A stretch of 32,130 nt of DNA. Origin: Neocallimastix lanati (nom. inval.). Its lineage: Eukaryota; Neocallimastigomycota; Neocallimastigomycetes; Neocallimastigales; Neocallimastigaceae. This document shows, one piece after another, positions 1-9,712 of this stretch; positions within the stretch are counted from its first letter, which is position 1; every line of letters starts with the position of its first letter. The position numbers and the translations under genes were made by a program. Below the pieces are notes generated by a model, which was not told the DNA's origin, made no database searches, and was given only the letters and a program-made list of their open reading frames with translations. Location of the stretch: positions 1 through 32,130 of the forward strand of contig JACVTC010000400.1 of assembly GCA_016946835.1 (NCBI GenBank), given 5' to 3'.

Positions 1-186
1 TAAGGATTTCGAGCTTATACTTACTAAAGAAAGCAAATAAAATTATTATTTTCAAAAATTACTAAGATATATTGTTTTAAAATTTGATTCGATATTAAAT
101 TACTTGTTAAATTATATTTTTAAAGTTGGACTTTCAAATTTAATAACCTCGTTAATTTACAATAAAAAATTATTAACTAAAACGAA
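1..186 (+). other. 5' leader of element A
   Basis: AT-rich non-coding sequence upstream of the gag ATG at 187. No TGG-type primer-binding site, LTR end or small ORF could be recognised with confidence. Confidence 0.4.
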
Positions 187-1089
187 ATGTCTACTAAAAG
201 TACTTTAAGTTTTAAAGAATTAAAGAAAGAATTACGAGACATAGTGAAGCTTAGCAAGGACAATTTAGATATAAAGTCTGGGCTACTGAATTAAAACTTT
301 GGATCAAGATACAAGGTATCACAGATCCGGAAACAATATTTAATGCTTGTTTACTTACCAGCTCTGGTGAAGTACAACGCGTTATTGAAGATTTGGGAGA
401 AGATAGTGATGATGAAAGTGATGATTCATCAGATGAAGAAGAAGATGATGAAGAAGAAAATGTTGATGATGATAAATTTCCTTCTCTTGAAAAAATTATT
501 TCAAGTCTTGAAAATTTTACGGTATTAAAGAAGACCAAAATTTACTTCTTAAAGAAACTTCGTGCAATGCGAATTAAAAGAAACGAAAAGATTAAAGACT
601 TTAATGTAAGATATAGAACTTTGTACACTAAACTTGATAAAAAGAGAAGAAAGCGCATTGGTGTACTAGATTATATGACTCTATTCAAAATAATTATGAA
701 AGCCTGGAAGAAAATTATCCCTTAAAGATGATATAAGTATGGAGAAAGCTTTCAAAATTGCCGAGAAAGTAGATAGACTTTCTGTAAGGAACAATATATT
801 AATACCTATAATGTTAATAATTCCCAGCATAATCAAAATAATCAAAACAGTACTACTTCAAGACTTTATCCTAAAAGAAGAAACGAAACTTTCCAAACAA
901 GTCAAACAAATAATAACTGAAACCTCAAGATATTATAGAAGAATCAACCAGAAAATGAGAAATTTATCTGTTAAAACTTGCTTCTTCTGTAAGGAAGAAG
1001 GTCATTACTCATACTATTGCCCTCAATTAAATAAGATTATGGAAAAAAATAAAAAAGAAATATATTCCAAAAAGTCTTTAAACTTCTAA
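187..1089 (+). pseudogene. gag of element A, frameshifted
   Basis: Gag structural protein, which would form the particle and bind genomic RNA. The ATG at 187 starts a peptide that aligns with the start of element B Gag (FKELKKEL in both). A missing T near 280 breaks the frame. The reading resumes around 393-725 with an acidic Asp/Glu/Ser run and a conserved helix (KRNEKIKDFN), then in another frame at 739-1089. The last part keeps a CX2CX4HX4C zinc knuckle (CFFCKEEGHYSYYC) and ends SLNF-stop. At least three indels separate the pieces, so no intact Gag can be made. The stop lies inside a conserved frameshift signal. Confidence 0.85.
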
Positions 1090-1129
1090 ATGGGAGCAGA
1101 AGCACTCCCAATGACAAAACAATAGCTTC
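1077..1129 (+). promoter_or_regulatory. -1 ribosomal frameshift signal, element A
   Basis: Slippery heptamer T TTA AAC at 1077-1083 in the gag frame (tct tta aac ttc taa). The spacer is 1084-1091 (8 nt). Stem 1 is GGGAG 1092-1096 with CTCCC 1105-1109, loop 1097-1104 (8 nt). Loop bases GAAGC (1099-1103) can pair with GCTTC (1125-1129), giving an H-type pseudoknot with a 15-nt third loop. The -1 frame is open through the gag stop. Same geometry as in elements B, C and D. Confidence 0.85.
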
Positions 1130-4100
1130 ATTAAATAATTTACAAAATAATACTTTTACCAAGAATACCCCAATTGATAATAATTCTTTAATAAAGAATC
1201 TGAAGAATCTGATTTTAGTGACACAACTGAAAGTGAGGATAATATCATTATAAATGCTATAAAAAGAAAAATGAATGATAATAACAGCGAAAAGGAAGAA
1301 AATAATTCCAAGAAAGTACATAAAAGTTAAAAGATAATCCACGTCCTTTCGCAACTCCTGCTTTAAGAAAGAAGAAAGAAAATGAGCTACATAATAAACC
1401 AATAAAGTTTATAAAAATCAAATACTTCCTTCAATTTTAACTCAACCAAATATTAACAAAGAAAAACAAAAAGAAAGGAATTAAGAAATATAACAAGAGT
1501 AAGAGAAAGTAAAGAAGAAAACAACAATTATTCATCAAAAGGAAGGAAAAAGTTGAATCTGAAGATATACTTGTATCGATAATGAAATAGAAGATCTAGA
1601 AATGAATAAAGATAATCAACAAAATAAAACTAATACTTGGAAAAATTAATTTCAACAAAAACTAAAGAAACTAATAATGAAATACTCAGTTAGTAAAAGG
1701 AATATCAAAATGATGAATAATAAAGAACCTTACAATATTATGGATGATTTAAATAATCTTAAATCCAGTATTACGATAGGTCAACTCTTGAATGCATGTC
1801 CGAAAATTCGTTCACAATTAACTCAAGGTTTAAAGTTAGAAAAATCTAAAATAATTGGAACTGGTAGACAATGTAATAGCACGAACTTTATTAGTGAATA
1901 ACTATGATCATAGCTACATAAGTAAAAGTAATGAAGTAGCCGAAGAAGACTTAGCAATGGTTGATGCAAGTGTTGACGGAGTAATAGGAAAACTTTTAAT
2001 TGATTCTTGTAGTAACCTAAGCATCGTTACTAAGCAGTATTTTGATAAATTACCTGGTGAATATGAAACAGTTGGAAAAAGTCGTGGAAGAATCCAACTA
2101 GCAACACAAGATGAAGAATATCGGAAGGAATTATTGTTCGATTACCAGTAAAAATTAATAATTATGAATTTAATGCGGACTTTAGAATTATTGAGAAAGA
2201 AGACTCTTTTTATGATATGTTAATAACTTAAAACTCAAATCGATCATTGTTATTTATTCATCCAACCTTAAACAGTCTATGTAAACTTTTGTCAAAAAGT
2301 GAATACGAAGAATAGCTAAAATAAATAATCAATATTATGATGAAGAAAGTATAATTTGCACTATTAGAAAAGTTAAAGAAACGAATAATGAAAAGGAAAT
2401 TATAAAGGAATTAACTCCAATGGAATTTATTGAGAGTGATGAATTTTTAAGTACCTTAAATAAAGATTATAAAGAACAAATTATTAAAATTCTCAAAGAA
2501 ATGATTGACATAGTTGCCACTTCAACAGAAGAACTAACTCCTTCTAAACTTTCACCACATAAGATTCGTTTAAAAGCAAATGCAAAGCCAGTAAAATTAA
2601 GAAGTTATAGGTTAACTAAATTAAAATCAGATATCTTAAAAGAAGAACTTACAAAACTTATAAGAAAGGATTGATAGAACCATCCTGTTCAGAATGGTCA
2701 TCTCCAGTAGTACTTATTCTAAAACACAATGGAAAGTGGCGCTTGTGCATTGACTACCGAAAAGTCAATGATATGACAGAAAAAGATTCTTATTCAGTTC
2801 CATATATAGATGAAATTTTTGATAGTCTCGGAGGAGCTAAAATATTTACAACTCTTGATTTATTTTCTGGTTTTCACAAATCTTAATGGATGAAGAAAGC
2901 GTTGAAGTAACCACTTTCACTACTAAGTTGGAAATTATCAATTTAAGGTTATGCCTTTTGGACTTACTGGAGCTCCCTCAACCTTCCAAAGAGAAATGAA
3001 TAAAATTTTATTCCCTTTTATTGGTGAATTGTTTATGTATTTATTGATGATGTTTTGATCTATTCAAAAAGTATCGAAGAACATTTAATTCATATTAAAC
3101 AAGTATTAGAAGTATTTAAAGAAAACAAGTTAAAAAATTAATATTGAAAAGTGCCATTTTCTTCAACTGAAGTTGATGTATTAGGTCACAAACTTACTAC
3201 TAAAGGATTAAGTCCCATGGAAAGTAAAATAACAGCTATTAAGAAGTGGGAAGCCCCTTCATCAATTCATGAATTAAGATCATTTCTAGGAGCAATAGGG
3301 TATTATCGTGACTTTATCCCTAAATATGCTCAAATTACCTCACCTTTATGTAAATTATTGAAAAAGAATACTAAATATGAATGGAATAAAGAACAACAAG
3401 AAAGCTTTGAACTCCTAAAAGAAAAATTAATCAATGCACCTATTCTAAAATTTCCGTCATTTGACAAACCTTTTATCATTAGAACTGATGCTTCGTATAA
3501 TGGAATTGGTGGAGTTCTTTTACAAAAAGAAGAAGAAAACCGGTAAGGAGCATCCAATTACACTTTATAAGTAGAAGTTTGAAGAAAGCTGAAAAGAATT
3601 ATGGTATCACAGATTTGGAAGGAACAGCTTTATTCTACTGTATGACTAAATTAAATCTTATATTGAAGGAAATCCATTACCTACAACTATTTACACAGAT
3701 CATAAACCATTAGTTGGTTTATTTAAAAATAAAGAACCTTGAATGCAAGGCAAACAAGATGGTGTCTAACCGCTAGTATGCTTGGAATTAATATAAAATA
3801 TGAATCAGGTAAAAAGAATGTGTTTAGCTGATGCTCTTTCAAGAATGAAAAGTAAGGAAGAGAGAAAGATATTATTAACAAAAATTACTAATGGAAATAA
3901 TGAAGAATTATTATCTAAAGTTATAAAGGAATTTATTAATGAAAAGTTTACTGTTATTGATGGTGAAGATTACTTTATCGACAATGGAAATTATAGAAAA
4001 TTAATAACGGACGAAAATGAAAGGTTTAAATTAATTTTAGAAGCTCATAATATTGGCCACGAAGGATATTACAAAACATATCAAAGACTTAAGAAAAACT

Positions 4101-5071
4101 TTTATTGGAATCATATGATTAAAGATATCAAAAGAATTGTTAGTAATTGTGAAAAATGCCAATTAAATCGTCCTCAACCATATCGAGAACCAACCGAAAA
4201 CCATCCAACTAAAGTGGAGGGTCCCTTTGTGCATTTAGGATTAGATATTATAGGACCGTTACCAAAAACAAGAAATAATAATCAATATATTATAGTAACT
4301 GTTGATTACTTTACCAAATGGGTTGAAGCCGAACCCACTGAAAACATAACTTCTTCTGATATAATTAAATTTTTAATAAACGTTTTTGCAAGACATGGTG
4401 TACCTCAAGTTATTACTACTGATAATGGAGTCCAATTCACTTCTGATATGACTAAAATCTTTCTTGATCTTTATGATGTATATGTTAAATTTGTAGCTAC
4501 TTACCACCCTGAATCAAATGGTCTTACTGAAAATCGAAACAAAGAAATTGGAAAATTACTTCGTTTATTAGGAAGGAAAAATCAAGATTGGGATGAAGTT
4601 TTACCTTCTGCTTTATGGGCACTTCGAACTACCAAAAATACAGCTACTGGACATTCTAGTTTTGAATTGGTATATGGAAGAGAAGACCAACAGCCTTATG
4701 ATATAGCCATAAGAACAATTGAAAATGCAGGTAAATCATATGATGAAATTTTAATGGAAAAATTTGTTCGTCATTATCAATGGACTAGAGAAGCATGCGA
4801 AAATGTGAAGAATGCTAACAAGTATTGGGCAACAAGACGAGAAGAACAAATAAGTATGAAAAAAGGAAAAGAATTAAAGGCTGGTGATCTTGTTCTTGTT
4901 AGAAACTTTAGCCGCACTAAGCTAGAACCATATTACAATGGACCATTTAAAATTTTAAAAATTCAATTCAACACGGCAACCCTAATCGATCAGAAGACTG
5001 GAAAGCAACTCGATAGGAATGTTCACTTTAAAAATTTAGTAAAGTTTAACTCCGCTTACAGAGAAGCTTGA
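1084..5071 (+). pseudogene. pol of element A (protease-RT-RNase H-integrase), multiply frameshifted
   Basis: Degenerate copy of the element B pol. Recognisable pieces in order: the KDNPRP/TPA motif near 1335-1370 with an in-frame stop just before it; the pre-protease region (1690-1850); a protease core with D-S-C at 2002-2010; RT segments at 2420-2886 broken near 2880 by a 1-nt loss; RNase H and tether at 3151-3546; and an uninterrupted 423-codon frame at 3800-5071. That frame holds the end of RNase H (ADALSR), a complete HHCC zinc finger (the CEKC pair is intact, unlike B), the integrase catalytic core (TDNG, then Glu in TENRN) and a GPF module. It cannot encode a whole polyprotein, but it shows the ancestral state for comparison with B. 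Confidence 0.85.
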
Positions 5072-5080
5072 GTCTTCGTC

Positions 5081-5089
5081 GGGGCATCT
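5081..5089 (+). promoter_or_regulatory. Polypurine tract-like site of element A
   Basis: GGGGCATCT lies between the pol stop (5069-5071) and a TG at 5090. Element B has the same arrangement (GTGGGGGCATCT then TG) and D an equivalent one (AAGGTGGGACGAA before its mapped LTR). This is the expected plus-strand primer position. Inferred by comparison with D, whose LTR edge is fixed by the repeat. Confidence 0.55.
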
Positions 5090-5570
5090 TGATAAGAATG
5101 TACTAAATAATGCATTCTTAATTAAATCTACGATTTATTTCTAATACATTATGTGTACATTATTATTTTTGTACTTTAATAAATTTTTAAATCCAAAGAT
5201 CAAAAATTAAATCAAAAATTATATTAAACTTTATATTTTTATATTAAATCTTATATTAATAGTAATATTTTTATATATTTAAAACTTATATTAGCAATAT
5301 TAATAATAAATCTTATTTTTTTTTATATTAATAATGAAAATTTATATTAATAATATTTTTATATATTGATAATTAAAAATTTATATATTATATTTTAACT
5401 TTTATTATAAAATTTTATATCGAAATGTTTTATTTTATATTGAAAAATATTTTATTTTATTAAAAACCTTTATATTAGAATAGTATTTTTATTTTTATTT
5501 GAATATTTTAACAGATTGTAATAAAAATTATAGCCAATTAAATAAATTCTTATTAGTAATATTTTAGATA

Positions 5571-5622
<52 letters not shown>

Positions 5623-5936
5623 TTTTATTAATATTATAAATGTATTTTATTTATATTGTTATAATTAAATTTTATATAATTGATTATAAAATTCAATTTA
5701 AATTTAATAGTTTTTATAAAAAAAAAAAAAAAAAAAAAAAAAATAAATAAAATGTAATTTAGTGGCAAGAACAACTTTCATGCCTTGAAAAAAAGTATAA
5801 ATAGTTGTAAATTTTGCTACCAATTTTTAAAAATCATAAAATAAAATCAAATAAATTTATAAATAAAAATAATAAATAAATAAATAAAATTTGTGTTCCT
5901 TACTTTATTTTTATTTAATTCTCTAAAACCTTAACA
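5090..5936 (+). repeat. Candidate 3' LTR of element A
   Basis: Begins TGATAAGAATG right after the purine tract, as the D LTR begins TGATATA after its own. An imperfect hairpin sits at the very start (5097-5103 with 5155-5161; 5107-5116 with 5143-5152). A TATA box lies at 5796-5803, and the candidate end CCTTAACA at 5936 has a counterpart in B (CCATAACA). There is a 44-base A run at 5577-5620. No second copy exists in the window, so the boundaries rest on architecture rather than on a repeat match. Confidence 0.45.
5796..5803 (+). promoter_or_regulatory. TATA box in the element A LTR
   Basis: TATAAATA preceded by an A run and G (AAAAAG), identical in context to the box in the element B LTR at 14583. 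It lies 133 bases before the proposed LTR end, a plausible place for the element promoter. Confidence 0.45.
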
Positions 5937-5940
5937 TTTT

Positions 5941-6556
5941 TGTAAGAATCTATAATTATTTGCTAACAAATAATTATATTTTCTTAGTTAAATTATTATA
6001 ACTATAACTTTATGTAATTACATATAATATTTATTAAATTTATTTAATTTAATTTTAAATATTCATTAATTTAACAAAATTTATTTAATTAATTTTAAAT
6101 AATATATTTACAATATGTTAAATTCTCTACTGTAACTAATGTATTTTGTATTGTATTCTATTCTGTATTTTATAATGTATTCTGTATTTTATTAACTATT
6201 TAATTTTATATTTTTAATATAAGGATAAATTATATGATCGAAATATCTTTTATTATTTTATTCTTTTATTTTCGATCATTAGATTGGAAAATCGGTTAAT
6301 TAAGATTTTTTCCAATTACTTTTTAGAAGTAATCGGTTTTACTTAATTAATGCGATGATCGATATGGATAGAATATCGATCGAAAACTTATCTAGGTTTT
6401 TCTATCTAATCTTTTCCTAGATAAGAGATTTGTTAAGATTAGAAAACCCTTTCTTATTTAACCTTATTTTCATAAAAAAATATAAATAAGGCTCTTGAGT
6501 TCTCTTTGAGAAATCAAGAGTTATTATTATAAAAAAACATAGTTATAATAGTAACA
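5941..6556 (+). repeat. Candidate solo LTR, hairpin-rich
   Basis: Starts TGTAAGAA with a terminal hairpin (TAAGAA 5943-5948 with TTCTTA 5981-5986; ATAATTATTTG 5952-5962 with CAAATAATTAT 5967-5977). It has TATAAATA at 6481 and ends TAACA at 6556. TTTT flanks it on both sides (5937-5940 and 6557-6560), a possible 4-bp target duplication but low in information. The 616-bp body contains further perfect inverted repeats: 6234-6243/6270-6279, 6296-6304/6342-6350, 6315-6321/6327-6333, 6357-6365/6373-6381, 6387-6396/6416-6425 and 6492-6498/6514-6520. There is no coding sequence. Confidence 0.4.
6481..6488 (+). promoter_or_regulatory. TATA box of the candidate solo LTR
   Basis: TATAAATA followed directly by a strong hairpin: CTCTTGA 6492-6498 and TTCTC 6500-6504 pair with GAGAA 6508-6512 and TCAAGAG 6514-6520 around a 3-nt loop. 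It lies 68 bases before the proposed LTR end. Confidence 0.4.
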
Positions 6557-6824
6557 TTTTTATATTTTTAACTTTAATAAATTAATAAAAATATTTTATT
6601 CAAAAACATATTTTTAAGATCAATTTATACAAACAATTCTTCTCTTACATTTTGTGTTATTATTATAATTAATTTTATAATAAACTCTACATTAAAGGTA
6701 AAAAAAATTTATTTTATTTTATTTTCTCAACTTAATGAATTAGTCGTTAAGTTGTAGCTAATAATTCTATTTTGAGTTAGTTCTTAATAGAATTATTACA
6801 TTTTTTAAGATTCGTTACAATTAT

Positions 6825-6871
<47 letters not shown>

Positions 6872-6968
6872 TTGGAAAACTTTAGTCTTTGTAGTAACTT
6901 TATTTAATTATAGATTATAGATAAAAAATAATAATAAAAAATAAATAATAAAAAGTTAACAAATTTAC
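6557..6968. other. Non-coding AT-rich stretch with two hairpins and a 42-base A run
   Basis: No ORF of note. Perfect inverted repeats at 6728-6735/6747-6754 (8 bp) and 6760-6771/6786-6797 (12 bp) stand side by side. An A run spans 6828-6869. Function unknown. Confidence 0.5.
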
Positions 6969-7219
6969 GAAGTTAATATTCGAGTAAGACAGTGTTAGCT
7001 TGCAGGATATTAATTTCATAAACTCTTATTTACAATTTTGCAAGGTTTTGTAGATTGTAAACGCGAGTATCTCAAGGAACAAATCCTTGACAATTAGGCA
7101 AATACGCCCTAGAACTATAAAACCTTCATGCTGAAGGCAACTACACACTTCAACAGGTGATAGTTTGTTCACTCGCGCAGAAAATAAGAGGTGGGTCAGG
7201 TTCGATCCCTGATAAAACC
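6969..7219 (+). ncRNA. Candidate structured RNA with a tRNA T-arm-like hairpin
   Basis: A GC-richer island whose stems can be read directly. P1 is 6969-6979/7007-7017 (11 bp, one G-U), enclosing 6984-6988/6999-7003. P2 is 7029-7036/7054-7061 (8 bp), abutting P3 7062-7068/7171-7177 (CGCGAGT with ACTCGCG). P3 encloses P4 7072-7078/7084-7090 (7 bp), P5 7095-7099/7106-7111 (one bulge) and P6 7123-7128/7132-7137 (6 bp). P7 is TCAGG-TTCGATC-CCTGA at 7196-7212, a 5-bp stem with a 7-nt loop exactly like a tRNA T arm. An alternative pairing 7044-7050/7213-7219 resembles an acceptor stem. No anticodon arm or canonical D arm is present. It could be an independent RNA, a tRNA-derived SINE fragment or part of a retroelement leader; strand and transcription are inferred. 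Confidence 0.35.
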
Positions 7220-7513
7220 CTGGTCATTCTTGTGAAGTGACGTTAAAATATATAGTTTTTTTTATTTTTATTTTAGGCTTTTATAAATTTGTTCGCCTAT
7301 TATTATTATTATTATTTTTTTTTTCAATAAAATAAAAATATATATATATATTTTTTTCCTTTTATTAAAATAATAAATATTTCATTAATAAATTTTTTTT
7401 AATAAATAATAAATTAAATTTTTCTTTAGTGTAGAACAAACTTTTTAAAAAAAAAAAAAAAAAAAAATTTTTTTTTTTAACCAATAGTATTATCATAGAT
7501 ATAGATTTATATA

Positions 7514-7569
<56 letters not shown>

Positions 7570-8531
7570 TTTAATTAATGATAAATATTAAAATAATAAG
7601 CAAAAAAATTTTTTTTTTTGTAGTACAAATTTTTAATTTTTTTTAAATAAGAATAAATTTTATAAATAAATTTTTTTTTTTATATTAATAATTCTAAATA
7701 ATAAATTGTAATTTTTTTTATGTTTATCATTTTATTTTATTTTTTTTAATATATACATGTACAATATATATATATAGAATATATAAAATTAGATTATTAT
7801 TATTATTTTTCAAATAAGTGTATTATTTTTATGATTTTATATAATTAAATTTTTTTTTTTTTTTTGAAATTTTTTTTTTGTGTGTGTTAAATTTTCTATT
7901 ATTCGTTATATAATTAATTAAATTTTAATTAAAAAGAAAAATATAAATAAGCTGTCTTACAACTCTCTACGCGGGATAGTTGAACACCCACACATAATAC
8001 TTTATTGTTTTGATCTTGTTGATACTGGGAAGGATACGTTATTATCTTCTTTATTACTAACAATAAGTTAGCCAAATTAAAAAGAATTTAATATTGCTAC
8101 CTTCTTTTTATTAAGTTTCTTAATAATTAACAATCGACATTATCAACTTATCAATAAAGAGCTAAGGGGACTTATTGTAAGAAGGGTTAACAAGCTATAT
8201 ATTTGATGGTTCAACACTATATAGTTTGGCTTGTATTTTAACTTTTTATTTAATATTTCATTAAATGTTATAACAAAGAATTAATAGAATAATAAATATA
8301 TACAAAAAAGAAATAAAAATAAAAATAAATATATATTATTATTATTATTTAAGTATTTATACAATTTGTTTTATGTTATATTAATTATTTTAATAAAGGA
8401 AATAAATATATTAAATAAAATTAAATAAAGAAGTTATTACTACAAATAAATAAAAAAAAATTAAGATATACATATTCTGTGTATTAATGCTTAAGAGAAT
8501 ATAATAAATATTAAAATTCATAATAAAAAGC
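7220..8531. other. AT-rich non-coding region
   Basis: No convincing gene. It contains A/T homopolymers (including an A run at 7517-7565), a TATAAATA at 7942-7949 that may mark another LTR remnant, and inverted repeats such as CTATATA 8195-8201 with TATATAG 8218-8224 flanked by CAAG/CTTG. The segment 7977-7983 (GTTGAAC) can pair with 8209-8215 (GTTCAAC). I could not identify a 5' LTR for element B here. Confidence 0.4.
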
Positions 8532-8700
8532 TTCAGATTTTCAAATTGCGTTTTTGAGTCTGAATTAATTTTTTTTTGTTTCAGATTTTCGGAGGGTGTT
8601 TTCGAGTCTGAATTAATTCATTAGATTTTCAGAGAGAGATTCTGAGTCTGAATTATTATTGGAATAAAGAATTGAATTGTCAGAGGGTTTTCTGAGTCCA
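8532..8700 (+). repeat. Degenerate hairpin repeats upstream of element B gag
   Basis: Four related units carry CAGATTTTC or a variant and then GAGTCTGAATTA. In units 1 and 2 the ends are inverted (TTCAGA 8532-8537 with TCTGAA 8559-8564; 8580-8585 with 8607-8612). Unit 3 has TTCAGA 8628-8633 with TCTGA 8641 or TCTGAA 8647-8652. Unit 4 keeps CAGA 8681-8684/TCTG 8691-8694. Spacing is about 41-54 bp. They lie within 300 bp of the gag start and would be in the RNA leader. Confidence 0.6.
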
Positions 8701-8818
8701 TAATTATATTATTATAAAACAAAGATAAATTTATTTTTTTTGTTATTAAATATATTTTTAAAGTAAACATATTTTTAAATTGGATATCATAGCATTAATA
8801 CCATTTTTAAATTTTCAA

Positions 8819-9712
8819 ATGGCTGAAAATAAAATCAATTTTAAAGAATTAAAAAAGGAATTAAAAGATATCGAGAAAATTTCAAAGGAAAATCTCGATA
8901 TCAAATCTTGGGAATCAGAAATCCGATTATGGATAAAACTTGAGGAAGTTACTGATCCCAAAAAGATTTTTACCGCCTGCTTACTCACGTCTACTGGAGA
9001 GCCTCGCGAAGTTATCCAGGATTTAATTGACAGTTACAGTACCGATTCTGAATCAGAAAGTGAGGACGAAGAAGAAGAAGAATCTGATTCAGAAGAAAAG
9101 AAAAAAGATGAATATCCTTCCTTAAAGGAAATTGTAGAAGCACTAGAAACTTTTTATGGTCTTAAAGAAGACCAGAATATGTTACTTCGTGAGCTCCGTG
9201 CCTTAAGAATTAAAAGAAATGAGCGAGTAAAAGACTTTAATACTCGTTTCCGATCCATATATTTGAAATTAGATAAGAAAAGAAAGAAGCGAGTCAGTGT
9301 TCTCGATTATATTGATGCTCTTAGGAACAATGAAGAAGCTTGGAAAAGGGTCTCCCTTAAGGATGACATTTCTTTAAATCGGGCGTTTGACATTGCCGAA
9401 AAAGTTGATAGAGTAATGAATTTGAGACCCTCAAAAGAATACTCAACTGAAATTGTCAACCCAAGAATAAATATCAGGAATAATTATCAAAACAACAGAA
9501 AAGTAGTAAGGGAGAATTATGAAGTTAGAACCCCAAAAAGAAATAAAGATTACGAATTGGAGGACTTAACAAAAAAAAAGAAAAATCTTACCATTAAAGC
9601 CTGTTTTTATTGTAGCGATCCAGGACATTTGCAGTATAATTGTCCTAAGTTAAATGCAATTATTCAAGAAAATAAGAAACGGTTATATAGTGGAAAATCT
9701 TTAAACCACTAA
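8819..9712 (+). CDS. gag: Gag polyprotein, element B
   Basis: Capsid/nucleocapsid precursor, 297 residues. The ATG at 8819 is chosen because it aligns with the element A gag ATG (FKELKKEL follows both); the frame is open further upstream but without an ATG. The N-terminal half is helical. A strongly acidic Ser/Asp/Glu run is at about residues 70-98. A basic conserved stretch (RIKRNERVKDFN) follows, as in A, and related sequence occurs in C and D. Residues 262-275 form a CX2CX4HX4C zinc knuckle (CFYCSDPGHLQYNC) expected to bind element RNA. It ends SLNH-stop, the Leu-Asn codons being part of a slippery heptamer. Pol lies in the -1 frame and overlaps the end. Intact, with no damage visible. Confidence 0.9.
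   Translation: MAENKINFKELKKELKDIEKISKENLDIKSWESEIRLWIKLEEVTDPKKIFTACLLTSTGEPREVIQDLIDSYSTDSESESEDEEEEESDSEEKKKDEYPSLKEIVEALETFYGLKEDQNMLLRELRALRIKRNERVKDFNTRFRSIYLKLDKKRKKRVSVLDYIDALRNNEEAWKRVSLKDDISLNRAFDIAEKVDRVMNLRPSKEYSTEIVNPRINIRNNYQNNRKVVRENYEVRTPKRNKDYELEDLTKKKKNLTIKACFYCSDPGHLQYNCPKLNAIIQENKKRLYSGKSLNH

Larger units (their letters stand above)
1..5936 (+). mobile_element. Element A: decayed Ty3/Gypsy-type LTR retrotransposon, 5' end outside the window
   Basis: Gag-like and Pol-like reading frames in the usual order (Gag with zinc knuckle, protease, RT, RNase H, integrase), all similar to element B but broken by many indels. Right after the pol stop come a G-rich tract and a TG that I take as the 3' LTR start. 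The 5' LTR is not seen, so the element probably begins left of the window. The RNase H/integrase half is far better preserved than gag and the protease/RT half. Confidence 0.8.

Noticed and set aside
7044-7219. A tRNA gene with an intron, from the 7-bp pairing 7044-7050/7213-7219 next to the T-arm-like hairpin
   Set aside because: No anticodon arm fits next to the T arm and no D arm is present; the pairing also competes with the 7029-7061 stem. Kept only as a structured-RNA candidate.
8532-8700. A CRISPR-like array
   Set aside because: Units are few, degenerate and self-complementary, without unique spacers; the context is a eukaryotic retroelement.
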